The notes beneath the pieces are model-generated. The model worked only from the letters and a program-made list of their open reading frames with translations, had not been told where the DNA came from and did not search any database. A stretch of DNA of 64,000 nt, from contig NC_007712.1 in the NCBI RefSeq assembly GCF_000010085.1, positions 1,860,001-1,924,000 of the forward strand. The letters run 5' to 3'. Each line of letters opens with the position of its first letter. Position 1 is the stretch's first letter. Source of the stretch: Sodalis glossinidius str. 'morsitans' (lineage in GTDB: Bacteria > Pseudomonadota > Gammaproteobacteria > Enterobacterales > Enterobacteriaceae). This document shows, piece after piece, positions 29,165 to 38,690 of this stretch. Made by a program: the position numbers and the translations under genes.

Positions 29165-29970
29165 GAGGGGTGTCCTTTGTGAGTTAATATTGGCGAACCC
29201 AATTGATAATCGCCGTGAATGAAATAATTCTATATTGTCAGAGGAATAATGTTTAGCGTAAAGAAAAAGGCGTGCGGTGCCGTTTAAGGAAAAATACCTC
29301 CCTTGCTGGCGTCAGCCTCCAATGCCGACGACGCATAGCCGCTGGCATCGAGCTGGGAAGCCAGGCGTGTAAAGTGCTTAATCCATTATCACCCTATACA
29401 GTAGTGAAAGAATGCTATACTATCCCTTTCCGGGCATAGCGGGGAAATATTCCGCCAGAAGTCAGCCTGAAAGGCAAGAATACCTCTTTTTTATACTGCT
29501 GCTTAAAACATTCCTAAAATTACGTAAATATTTTTTCGGTAACCGTAACGGTTATTGTCGAATGCATTCCCGATGTAAATATGGCGCCTTATATAAGCGC
29601 GCCCGTGTTATTGACATCAATCTACTACTTAGTTGCTCATTTGTTTAACCCCCTATCAGTTTGATGTTAATTTCATTATTGAACAAGCCATCGGATCGAC
29701 GGCGATAATGTAACGATTTTTATTAGCTACTGGAAATAATTCTACCTCAGCCGGTAATGACCTGCCGACCGTCTTGAATTAAGGCGCAAAGTAGAGACCG
29801 TGTTTTGGCTTAAAGCTGGCGTCGACGCTGTGAAAAAGCCTGCGGCAACCTGCTCGATGAGGGGTTACAGGCAAGTTCTTTGCTGTGGTGTTACCTACGG
29901 GCAGGGTAACGGCATAGCGGCTTGCACTGAGCGCTACGGCAAAAACTGCACCGTCGGCCTTACCGCGGCA
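29165..29970. other. intergenic, no gene supported
   Basis: About 800 bases. A 78-codon plus-strand frame at 29412-29648 has neither a convincing ribosome site nor recognisable content. Nothing else is seen. Confidence 0.5.
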
Positions 29971-30180
29971 TCAGACCGGTGGTGCCTGATTGCTGAGCAG
30001 CCACCAGAGCGTCGTTTCCTGCATCAACCGCTGATGGTAACGCTCGAGCGCCAGAGGGCTAATGGCCATCGCCGCCTGCGCCAGCTGCGTGACGGTGGCC
30101 AATTCGTGAAACGGGTCAATCTCTTTTTCAACCACCAACAGACAACCGCGTTGTTCAAGACGACGAATAAACTCCCTCAT
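29971..30180 (-). pseudogene. UbiD-like decarboxylase, N-terminal remnant
   Basis: The first 36 residues (MREFIRRLEQRGCLLVVEKE then IDPFHELATVTQLAQ) match the N-terminus of UbiD-family decarboxylases. The following 33 residues are from elsewhere in the gene or unrelated, and the frame stops at 69 codons instead of about 450. It starts 9 bases after the GntR regulator, so the two were probably one operon. Confidence 0.55.
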
Positions 30181-30189
30181 GGCTAGACC

Positions 30190-30942
30190 TTATCTGTTTT
30201 TGACGTTGAACAAAGAAGAAGTAATACGGCTGGGCCGCGCTTCATGGGAACTGCGCAGACTATAAAGGTCTCCCGGATAAAGAAAACGGCTGCGGGTGAC
30301 GGGAACGCCGTCACGCCAGGTGGCACGGTCGAGCAGCAGGCAGGGCTGCCCGGCATCGATGTGCAGCAGCGATTGGGCCTCCTCATTTGCCCGTACGGCG
30401 CGGATCATATTGTCGACCGTCGTCACCGTCGTGTTACGCACCAAAAAACTGTGGGAGGGCTGGGTGGTAAAATCCTGCGCCATATAGCCCGGCGCTTCCG
30501 CGGCGTTGACAAACCGGTCTTCCAGTTGAATCGGCGTGCCGTCTTCGATATGCAACAGGCGGGAATGGTAGATGTCTTGCCCGGCCGGCAAAGGCAGCAT
30601 ACTGCGCAACGGGCTGTCTGGCGGCAGCGTCAGATGGGCGAGCACCTGGCAAGAATGCACGCCGCCACTCTGGGCGATGTCTTCCGAAATATTGGACAAG
30701 GTAAACACTGCGCACTGCATGCGCGGGCCGACCACAAAGGTGCCGCGTCCCTGTATACGGATCAGCACGCCTTCCGCCTGCAGCTCGCGCAGCGCCCGCC
30801 TGACGGTGAGACTGGAGACGCCAAACTCCTCGGCCAACTGGTCTTCTGAGGGTATTTGAAAATCACTCGGCCATTCTTCCGCCTCGATACGTCGGTCAAT
30901 AGACATTTTGATTTGCTCATACATCGGTTGGTCATTAGTCAT
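30190..30942 (-). CDS. GntR-family (HutC/UTRA subfamily) transcriptional regulator
   Basis: 250 residues from the ATG at 30942. The N-terminal winged helix-turn-helix (residues 5 to 75) includes IPSEDQLAEEFGVSSLTVRR and LQAEGVLIRIQGRGTFVVG. A UTRA effector-binding domain follows, with IYHSRLLHIEDGTPIQLEDR and a C-terminal RSRFLYPGDLYSLRSS. The open frame continues upstream without a stop into a gcd fragment, so the gene may be expressed as a 552-residue chimera or from its own start. It probably controlled the UbiD-like gene that follows; the ligand is unknown. Confidence 0.85.
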   Translation of the reverse strand: MTNDQPMYEQIKMSIDRRIEAEEWPSDFQIPSEDQLAEEFGVSSLTVRRALRELQAEGVLIRIQGRGTFVVGPRMQCAVFTLSNISEDIAQSGGVHSCQVLAHLTLPPDSPLRSMLPLPAGQDIYHSRLLHIEDGTPIQLEDRFVNAAEAPGYMAQDFTTQPSHSFLVRNTTVTTVDNMIRAVRANEEAQSLLHIDAGQPCLLLDRATWRDGVPVTRSRFLYPGDLYSLRSSHEARPSRITSSLFNVKNR

Positions 30943-31848
30943 GGATTTTCTTCTCAGAATCTGTCTATCGTTGACTACCATCGGTGGCGTGGTGACAAAA
31001 TGATAACCCGCCGGCATATTGCCCAGATATTGCTTCAGCGAGATATAACCGTTATCGCCGAAATCCCGGCAGAGCTGACCCGTCTGGGCGTTGAGGGCCA
31101 TCATGCGCGCATCCAATACCGGCGCGATGATACGTTCGGGACAGTCGGTAACGGTTCCCGCCGGCGCTTTGTAATAACTCACGCCGCGGCAGGCCAGATA
31201 AACATCCGGGCGGGTATCGGCGTTGGGATCAAATTTCCATTTCAGTTTACCGGTACTGGCATCGATAGCCTCGACCCAGCTATGGCCAGTACAAACATAG
31301 ACCGTGTCGTCGACTTTGATTGGGGTATCTTCAAAGTTGAATTCGTGACCGGCATCGGTACCGCCCTGATCTTCGCCGGTACGCATGCGCCACGCCAATT
31401 GCAGATTTTGCACATTGCCTGCATTAATTTGATCCAACGGAGAGTAACGATCGCCATGCGCGGTGAAATCAGCACTGCCGGCAATGCCCACCTGCCGCGT
31501 TGCGGCAAAAGCCAACACCGCCACCGTCGCCACGACCAAGCTCAGATTAGCGGTCCGAGCCAGCGGAAATAGCTTTCGTCGCACCCAAGGCAACAAGAGC
31601 AGAATACCTAGGACGGCAGGCATCACCAGCCGTGGCTCCAACTGCCAGAAGTTTAACACCGCTTCATACAGTGACCACACCAGGGTAGCGATAAGCACGA
31701 GCGCCATTACCCATTGGGCGGCACTGCGTTTGGCCCACAATAGTCCGGCTGATAATAGCAACGCCAGCCAGGCAACCAGATAATAAGCTGAGACGTCGAG
31801 AGTGAGGAGCCAAACGCCACCGACGGTGAGCGCCAGGCCGATTATCAA
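30943..31848 (-). pseudogene. gcd: PQQ-dependent membrane glucose/quinate dehydrogenase, N-terminal fragment
   Basis: About 300 residues: four to five membrane segments, then the start of the PQQ beta-propeller with RYSPLDQINAGNVQNLQLAW, TPIKVDDTVYVCTGHSWVEA, ASTGKLKWKFDP, CRGVSYYKAPAG and a TTPPMVVND break point. A full enzyme is near 800 residues; the last two thirds are absent, and the frame runs directly into the GntR regulator. The true start is unclear: upstream residues continue in frame for a few codons past TTG 31848 to a TGA. The normal role is periplasmic oxidation of glucose or quinate with electrons passed to ubiquinone. Confidence 0.8.
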
Positions 31849-33065
31849 AACGATAATGCAGATGATCCAGGGTCTCGCGCGCCTGGCCGTATTTCATTGT
31901 CCATATTTCATTCCTTGCCATCTTGTTGTTGCACCTGTGTTGAACATGCGTCATGCAAGGCGTGCTGCGTTAGACGGTGGGCAATGATCGGTTACCGAGC
32001 CTGGGGCGCGTTATCCGTTAAGACATCAGACCCAGGGCAAAGCGCAGCGCGACATGTTCAAAGTGCCTGAATATCAATATATTCTCTATTAAGCATTATG
32101 CTGGGAATTTCTCGCGCTTAATGTGTGAGTACGGCTGTGCGCGCAAACTGCGGTAAGCTGCAATAACGGCTATCTTGCATCGATATTGAGGGGAAAATGA
32201 GGAAAACTTAAGGCAAGCCCTGGGTTAATATGATGATATAGTTGCCATTTTAAAAGATGTATTGTTGCCATGGTTTATTACTTCATCGTATGGCAAGAAA
32301 ATTTCAAGGTCTTATGACGACCGACGCGCTGCAATTAAGTTTTACAGTTTTAGGGGCGCTGAAATATTTACTGCCTCTAAGTCAATATAACAAAATGAAT
32401 AATCCGTTTTTCTACCGGGACTGATTGCCGTTATGCAAGGCAGATCGAAGCGGATTAGAGTGGATGCGTGCAAGACGCGGCTCGGTTGACCATTGGGCAC
32501 ATACGTACAGCGGCGGCGCTAATGTGACGGTGGCGAGGTGTGCGGCCAACCGGTGTTTACCTTAACGGGCGATATTTGGCTGCAATCTTGCTTGACCCGG
32601 AACGACGATAAAAGGTTTGGTTATTCTTAGTTACTCACCTGACAGCAGGTGTATTGCCGGGTCATGCTGTTGACTGCAATTAGTGCCATCGAGTTTATAG
32701 AGGGGTACTCTATCCCCTAAACGCCGCGAAACGCGTTGGTTATGACTACGCAATAACGCATTGACTCACAAGCACGCCTTATGCCAGCGACAAATCCTTA
32801 TTTACCGAAGAAGCGGAAAGCAATAAGGCTGCCCACACCCTCGATATCAGGTAATATTTACTCTATTTATGGCACCTATTATGGAATATGAAAATGTCTA
32901 AAATGCGCAAACGTGGTTTTCGGCCTAAGCCAACCGCTATTGCCATCCTGTCTGCCTGTGCCAGGGACGCGAGCAAGGCGGCATCTGACTCTCCGGGGAA
33001 TAGGCCGTAGGGTAGGCTTTCGTTATTCCATTATTGTTTGTGATTTTATCATATAGGGAATTAAT
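31849..33065. other. long stretch without a gene
   Basis: About 1.2 kb. No coding region is recognised. A 41-codon frame beginning at about 32891 (MKMSKMRKRGFRPKPTAIAI) has a possible lipobox-like LSACA but no match; it may be a remnant. The last 60 bases are AT-rich and probably hold the promoter of the nitrilase gene. Confidence 0.5.
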
Positions 33066-33881
33066 ATGATTAAAGTAGCATTGGCACAAATTGATACTGA
33101 GCTGGGTAACAAAAGAAAAAATCTGCGTTATATCGCTTCTCTATGTAAAGAGGCGGCTGATAATAAGGCTGACGTTATCTGTTTTCCTGAATTAGCGACG
33201 ACAGGCTATACGCCTGATTTGTTAGGAACCAGATTATGGCACCTTAGCGAAAGCCGGGGCGAGGAGACCGATCAATTACTGTCACAATTAGCCGGGGAAC
33301 TGGGGCTGCATATCATCGCCGGCTTTGTTGAGCGCGGTGAAAGAACAGGCCAAGTGTACAACTCGGCAGGCGTGTGGGCGCCCGAGGGTCAAAGCTGGCT
33401 GCACGCGCAGCGTAAAATTCACTTATGGGGAGACGAGAAAAAATGGTTTAGCGAAGGCGAACAGTATGAAATTATCGCCACGCCCTTGGGCAAGATAGGC
33501 GTCATGGTTTGCTATGATCTGGGGTTTCCAGAAGTCGCGCGCATTTTTGCGCTGCGTCAGGTCGACATTCTGTTTGTGATTGCCGCCTGGAGCGAGGCTG
33601 AAGCCTATATTTGGGATATCAACTGCGCCGCTCGGGCGCTGGAAAACGGCGTGTTTCTGGTCGCGGTTAACCGCTGGGGCGAGGAGGGCGATCTACGCCT
33701 CTTTGGCGGCAGCCAGATCATGGCGCCGGACGGCCAATGTGTTGTCCGGGCCACCGACAAAGGGGAAGCGCTGGTCTATGGCAATATTGATTTGTCGCAG
33801 CTGGCAAACGTCAGAATGACCTTGCCTTATAGGAAAGACGTCAAAATTGCCTCTTATAAAGAGCACTATAACGAAGATTAG
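33066..33881 (+). CDS. carbon-nitrogen hydrolase (nitrilase superfamily)
   Basis: 271 residues, cytoplasmic. The catalytic triad is visible: Glu42 in FPELATTGY, Lys117 in QRKIHLWGD and Cys149 in VMVCYDLGFPEVAR. Members hydrolyse amides or nitriles such as omega-amides, carbamoyl compounds or N-carbamyl amino acids; the substrate is not evident. AGGGAATT precedes the ATG. It is the only clearly intact catabolic-type gene in this decayed stretch, which suggests it is kept under selection or has decayed too recently to show. Confidence 0.88.
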   Translation: MIKVALAQIDTELGNKRKNLRYIASLCKEAADNKADVICFPELATTGYTPDLLGTRLWHLSESRGEETDQLLSQLAGELGLHIIAGFVERGERTGQVYNSAGVWAPEGQSWLHAQRKIHLWGDEKKWFSEGEQYEIIATPLGKIGVMVCYDLGFPEVARIFALRQVDILFVIAAWSEAEAYIWDINCAARALENGVFLVAVNRWGEEGDLRLFGGSQIMAPDGQCVVRATDKGEALVYGNIDLSQLANVRMTLPYRKDVKIASYKEHYNED

Positions 33882-34169
33882 GGGGCCGGTTTCCGTTTGC
33901 CTGGGCGCGGGGTCCGTGGTGAAACCTTTACCGGGGATAAGCTGATTATTCCCGCTTGATGCTCCGTTTTGCCAAGTAACCTGCTGCGTCTCACCTTGTT
34001 CTGCGCCCTGATAAGCAATTGGCCCCCGGCGCACGATAATCGTCATCGCAATGACGCGTATGCTGGATGCCAATGACCAGCAAGGGTTAAAGCCTTCTGT
34101 TAAGCCATTCTCTCTCCTTATACGCCGCTGCAAGCCGTAGTGTACCGAACGGGTTAACAATTGCAGCGG

Positions 34170-34649
34170 TTAACGAAAAAGACGCGCATCCAATGCCCAG
34201 GCGCCGCCGCCCCGGGCCACCATGTAGAGCGCCAAAAAACCCATTAATACCGGAAACTCAATGCCGCGCTCGAACCACGGCCAGGTTGGCCCGAGGGCAT
34301 AGCTTATCCCCGCAATCTGTGCGACAAACAGCAATGCCACGAGGCGGGTACAAAAACCGATTGCCAGCAGGACAGCGCCTCCCGTTTCCAACAGCATGAT
34401 CATGAACGCCAATAGCGGGGCGAAGGGTAAGCCCATCGCGTTCTGCATCAGCTCAATCGAGCGCGCCATAGGATTGGACATGGAGCCTTGGGAGGTGCCG
34501 AGTGCTTTGGGTAAGTCGTGCGTGAGCAGCAGTAGGGCAAAGACGATGCGCAGCAAGGCGTAAAGTGCTGACTCGCCCTCACGCAGCCGGGCTGAAAATC
34601 GAGACAACTGCGGTTGCGCGGCGGCGACTTTGGTCACGTTAGTGGACAT
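34170..34649 (-). CDS. DoxX-family membrane protein
   Basis: 159 residues from ATG 34649, preceded by AGGAG; an upstream extension to 34691 lacks a good ribosome site. It has four hydrophobic helices: LYALLRIVFALLLLTHDLPK, PFAPLLAFMIMLLETGGAVL, ALLFVAQIAGISYA and VLMGFLALYMVARGGG. The pattern is DoxX-like. Inner-membrane location; function in this family is poorly defined (redox or quinone-linked). The frame is intact. Confidence 0.82.
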   Translation of the reverse strand: MSTNVTKVAAAQPQLSRFSARLREGESALYALLRIVFALLLLTHDLPKALGTSQGSMSNPMARSIELMQNAMGLPFAPLLAFMIMLLETGGAVLLAIGFCTRLVALLFVAQIAGISYALGPTWPWFERGIEFPVLMGFLALYMVARGGGAWALDARLFR

Positions 34650-34984
34650 AATGGCTCCTGATTTTGTGGTTCGCGATGGCGTCAGGTTCACCGGCGCCGC
34701 CAGATTACCGATGGCGGGGCGCCGTACCGGCCGCCTGCCGCTGGCAGATGGACCAGCGTTGAACTCGCCTGCTGGTCCTCTCGTATTCTGGTGACGTCTC
34801 TGTTGCCGATGGCGGCCTTGCCGTCCTTAACGGAAATACGGCAACCAATAATGGTTGATGAAAGCGCGCGCCACGGGCTAGGGTCCTTGAATAAAGCTGT
34901 CTGCTTAACCGGGCCATTTATTCTCAGGCTGGCCCGCGCCTTAAAGGCGTCTGACCCGTGCCAGCCATTATGTTTGTTACACAA

Positions 34985-35514
34985 TTGCTGGCGATAGCCT
35001 GTATCGCGGCGCGAGCCCGCTACCGCCGACGCTGCTCAGTGATTGGGTGGGCATGCGCGTGTTACAGGTGCCGCTGCTGGCAATCGTCATCATGATCCTG
35101 GCAGCGGGCATTTCACAATGGCTAAAAAGAAACCGCACCGGGCGCACGCTACTGGCTACCGGGCAGAATAGGCGTGCGGCCCAACTGACGGGGCTGCCCG
35201 CTCATCACCGCCTATATTGCCTCGGCGTTGTTTGCCGCACTTTGCTGCTTGCTTCCTTTATCCGCGGGGCCACCCTGGACCTAGGACAGGACTATCAATT
35301 AATGTCGATAGCCTGCGTTATTTTGGGCGGCACCTCGGTCTCGGGCGGCTATGCAACGTCCCTTGGCGTCTGGTGTGCGGCAATGCTGTTGGTACAGACC
35401 ATTACCATGCTTAACATCCTGCAGGTTAGCCCCGGTACACGTTATCTGGTGACCGGCCTGATTATCGTCACCGTGCTGGCGGCGGCGAAAACACCGGGCA
35501 GGCTTAGCCACTGA
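34985..35514 (+). pseudogene. sugar ABC transporter permease (RbsC-like), C-terminal remnant
   Basis: Membrane segments QVPLLAIVIMILAAGISQWL, TGRTLLATGQNRRAAQLTGL and VILGGTSVSGGYATSLGVWC match the C-terminal half of ribose/fucose-type permeases. An upstream continuation (SPLPPTLLSDWVG) is legible to about 34990, but the N-terminal half is missing, as are the ATPase and binding protein. Its TGA overlaps the ATG of the next remnant, so it was part of a sugar-uptake operon. Confidence 0.8.
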
Positions 35515-35994
35515 TGTGCACGATACCCCACATAGATTGTCATCATCATCTGTGGCGCCCCTCACGGTATTCCTACCTGTGGCTCCAGCCGGATGCCGAG
35601 CGTCCGACGGCAGTTTTTCCCGATCTCACGCCCATTGCAGGGGATTACTGGATCGGGGATTACCTGGCGGATGTACGGGCAGCCGGGGTGGTGAAAAGCG
35701 TGCATTTAGACAGCGGTTATGTCCCCGAGGATCCGGTCGGGGAAACCCGGCTGCTGCAAAGTCTGGCCGATGAGTACGGTTTTCCCCATGGCATCGTGGC
35801 GCGGGCGCGCTCGAACGGTCGGATATCCAGGCGACGCTGGAAGCACAGCGCCAATTTCCGGTCGATAAGCTTTACGGGAGTTTACATGACCTTTATCAGA
35901 CGTTTGACCGCCTGACGGCCGAGCTGAAGGATGATGAGGCGGCAGTGGTTTTTTTTACCATAATGCGGCGCGGGTTTATCAATTGGGGGATTGA
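35514..35994 (+). pseudogene. amidohydrolase-2 family (sugar lactonase-like), internally deleted
   Basis: The N-terminus IPHIDCHHHLWRPSRYSYLW carries the metal-binding HxH, and VKSVHLDSGYVPEDPVGETR continues. After a frameshift near 35815 the text jumps from LEAQRQFPVD straight to the family's C-terminal helix (LTAELKDDEAAVVF, then NAARVYQLGD in another frame). About 130 barrel residues are deleted. The family includes fucono- and rhamnono-lactonases, which fits the sugar permease remnant upstream. Confidence 0.8.
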
Positions 35995-36181
35995 CGGTTT
36001 TGAATTGATCCCACTCGGAAGGCGATTGCGCACTGTTGTTGACATGAGATTTGATCACAGGCGAGGCTCGCCGGATTTCATAATGCGAAGAAGAAACAGA
36101 ACAGCCAGCGAAAAGAGATTCACGCTAACACATTGAATCCGAATACTAACATTATTCGCAGGCGGCATGAAAAAAAGAATT

Positions 36182-36257
36182 TGGCTCCTCTGACTGGACT
36201 CGAACCAGTGACATACGGATTAACAGTCCGCCGTTCTACCGACTGAACTACAGAGGA
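36182..36257 (-). tRNA. tRNA-Asn(GTT)
   Basis: 76 nt including encoded CCA. The 7-bp acceptor TCCTCTG pairs with CAGAGGA. The anticodon loop is CTGTTAA with anticodon GTT, and the T arm has GGTTCGAGTCC. The position beside mtfA matches E. coli asnT. Confidence 0.97.
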
Positions 36258-36414
36258 ATCGCGAGAACGGGGCGAATCATATCTGGACACCGATTGGGGT
36301 GTCAACGGATAACCGTATGAAACGGCGCGATTGCGCAAGGCTTAGCCGAATTGGTGATTTTCAGCGCCTGATACGGACGTTACGCGCCGTTGCGACCCCG
36401 CGGATGCGCCCGTT

Positions 36415-37233
36415 TCAGGGATGCGGGTTGTCACGATCAGGAGCCTGAGTCACGCCGCGCGCATCCTGTGTGCGGACGGCGTGCAGGGCCGTGAGCCGTG
36501 ACAGCGGATCCTGGCGATAAAAATGGACAAAACAGCGGTAAAGTTCGGCAAACCGCTCCGCCAGCAGTTCGGGAGAGCTAAAGAAGTACTCCGACAACAC
36601 GGCAAAGCACTCCGCGGGATCGCTGGTGGCATAGGCATCCATACTGGCCGCGTCTTCGCCGACCTGCTCCACTTCATCCTGCAGATCCACCATGGAGCCA
36701 TGTAGCAGTTGCTCCCAGCGGGCGACCTCGTGTAGCGGGATAAGAGGAATGCCGTTCACGATTCCTGCGTTACGTAAATCGAGTTTGTGTGCGGTTTCAT
36801 GGATGATCAGATTGAAACCCGACAAATCGAACGAGTCCAGAATTTCGAGCCAGTTCAATACCACCGGTCCTTGATCCCAGCTTTGCCTGGAATGCACGAC
36901 CTCACCTTGATGCACTAGGCCAAAATCATCCTGCCAGGCTATCTGCCACCACGAACGGAGCCGGGTAGATCAGCCATCGAGCCATTCCAGCCCGAGCTCA
37001 AGCACCGGCAAAGAAAATAATAACGCGATCCGTGCCTGCTGCTGTGCATCCAATACCAGTTCCTGTAAGGGAAGCAGTTTTTTCTGGAGCAGGAATTTCT
37101 TTGCCAGAGTGACTAATTTTTGCCGCTCATCGGTTGAGAGCGGAGTCAATAACGGAATCGACGCCGCCCGATCCCAGTCCGTTTCATCTGAGCTGGCGGA
37201 ATGTGTCGTTTGCCATGGCCATTTGATCATCAT
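36415..37233 (-). pseudogene. mtfA: Mlc-titration factor A peptidase, frameshifted
   Basis: The first part (MIKWPWQT after the first M, LTLAKKFLLQKKLLPLQELV-like region, ALLFSLPVLELGLEWLDG) ends at a TGA at 36970. The remainder (VLNWLEILDSFDLSGFNLII, HETAHKLDLRN with the HExxH-like zinc site, ASMDAYATSDPAECFAVLSE, YFFSSPELLAERF) is open from about 36915. Between them about 15 bases are lost and two frames are used (LIYPAPFVVAD is still legible). MtfA binds and inactivates the Mlc repressor to adjust ptsG expression; this copy is probably inactive. Confidence 0.9.
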
Positions 37234-37322
37234 GTTGCTCGATAAGTCGTCACTTGAATCCTGGGGACGGATTAATACTGTTAAAATGCCGCAAAACAGG
37301 GCATGATAGCAACCGTAAAAAA

Positions 37323-37412
37323 GGAGAGATGCCGGAGCGGCTGAACGGGACGGTCTCGAAAACCGTTAAGGGAGCGATCCCTTCCAGGGTTCAAATCCCT
37401 GTCTCTCCGCCA
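37323..37412 (+). tRNA. serU: tRNA-Ser(CGA)
   Basis: 90 nt with encoded CCA. Acceptor GGAGAGA pairs with TCTCTCC. The anticodon loop TCTCGAA gives CGA; the long variable arm and T arm GGTTCAAATCC are normal. It is the integration site of the prophage that follows. Confidence 0.97.
37352..37412. repeat. attL-side copy of 61-bp integration repeat
   Basis: The 3' 61 bases of tRNA-Ser(CGA), from the anticodon arm to CCA, recur at 53001-53061 with five mismatches. This copy completes a good tRNA, so it is the bacterial-side, functional one. Confidence 0.88.
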
Positions 37413-37443
37413 CTTTTCAAGGAGTTATAAAGAAAAGCGGTGG

Positions 37444-37489
37444 ATACCAAAACAACTCTTGGTATTTACTTGGTATATTCTCTTGGTAT
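37444..37489. repeat. clustered TTGGTAT repeats, possible integrase arm sites
   Basis: TTGGTAT occurs at 37459-37465, 37470-37476 and 37483-37489, with the inverse ATACCAA at 37444-37450. Short repeats 30-80 bases from the core on the phage side of attL are the usual layout of tyrosine-integrase arm-binding sites. Confidence 0.5.
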
Positions 37490-37605
37490 ATTTCATAGCT
37501 TCTCCTAGGCTGTTGCTCACTCCTCTTTTAGGATAGGCCTGTCTAAAGTTGGTGATAATTTAACCTTTCTGTCGTATGCAAGTACTTGGCTTTCGGTCTT
37601 ATGAC

Positions 37606-38470
37606 GGCTTTGTTGAATAAATCAGAACTTGTGACTACGCCCCCCTAGCAGATCGATTGTTACGCGATCCGGATGCTGTTCGGCATTCCTAACAGCGTCA
37701 TTTTGTTAAGCGCTTTGACCATCGCCATTGCCTCACCTACCTGCGCATCATAGTCACGCAGACTTAGATGATCGCCCATAAGCGTTTTGAACCGGAATAT
37801 AGCTGTTTCAGCCACTGAGCGTCGATGATAGCCCACTTGCTTTTTCCATACATCGTTACTGCCGCTTAGATGCTGATTCGCAACGGCGTAGTTACGCTCA
37901 TGGTATCGGTCTGGCCAATATTGCGCCTCACCTCGTGGAGGAATAAGAGGCCTTATTTTCTTCCTCAGCAGAGCATCATGAATGCTGTCGGACTTTCCAT
38001 TCGCCTTCGCCAAAGACCTTCAGGCCGGTTCCGTCAATGACTAGAGGTGAGATTTCACCATGGGTCGGCGTTTTTATGCTGATCTTAACTGTCTTTGCTC
38101 GCTTGCTGATCAGCGAGTAGTCTGGGCATCTTAGCGGCAGTACCATCAGTTTAAAAATGGCGTCAACGAAGCCCTGTAAAGCCCTTAACGAAAGGCCAAA
38201 CACGCGTTTCATCATCAGAACAGTGGTGATAGCCATATCTGCGTAGTGAAGCGGCCGGCCACGCCGTTCAGGCGTCGTTTTTTCCGTCCATGCAACAATT
38301 GCCGACTCATCCAGCCATATCGTCAGAGCCCCGCGCTGCTTGAGAGCTTTGTTGTAAGTGGACCAGTTGGTTATTTTAAACTTTTGCTTTGCCATGGAGT
38401 GCAGATGTTGAAATGACGGTAGTGATCTGAGCAGACGATCACCTAAAAGTTATATTTATTCAACAAAGCC
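37606..38470 (-). mobile_element. IS903-like (IS5 family) element, internally deleted
   Basis: 865 bp bounded by GGCTTTGTTGAATAAAT-type inverted repeats, compared with 1053 bp for the copy at 51875. The ends are the classic IS903 ends. About 188 bp is missing from the middle of the transposase. The flanking 9-mers (TCTTATGAC and CTGCAATAC) do not match, so no target duplication is seen. Confidence 0.9.
37660..38395 (-). pseudogene. IS5-family transposase, internal deletion
   Basis: Two open frames: 38395-37976 (N-terminal part through LVIDGTGLKVFGEGEWKVRQ) and 38013-37660 (C-terminal part from HDALLRKKIRPLIPPRG, including RRSVAETAIFRFKTLMGDHL). The segment holding the second catalytic aspartate (ADGAYDT in the intact copy) is deleted and the frame changes, so the protein is inactive. 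Confidence 0.92.
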
Positions 38471-38654
38471 CTGCAATACATTCAAGCGTCAGCCGGACGC
38501 CGAGCAGTGTCAGCAATGCCAATATACTGTCGGTGACTTGCATGTAAGGCGCCGCTGTACTGCTGAGCGATGCAAAGGCCAGCGTCAGACAGGCAACGCA
38601 TGAAATAATGAACAGCGCGTTGATAATCTTCAGTGTCCAGAACGTTTTAAACAT
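38471..38654 (-). pseudogene. small phage membrane protein truncated by IS
   Basis: From ATG 38654 the frame reads MFKTFWTLKIINALFIISCV, then a second hydrophobic stretch (ILALLTLLGVRLTLE), and runs directly into the IS end at 38470, which supplies the stop. Two membrane helices; it resembles DUF4282-type proteins. The original C-terminus is lost. Confidence 0.5.
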
Positions 38655-38690
38655 GGTTAAATTCCTTTTATATTTCACATTTTGGTGTGA

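Noticed and set aside
29412..29648. 78-codon plus-strand ORF
   Set aside because: Reads as AT-rich random frame without a start signal; no support.
37444..37489. TTGGTAT repeats as a CRISPR-like array
   Set aside because: Units are only 7 bases with 4-8-base gaps, and one is inverted; there are no spacers of constant length and no cas genes.
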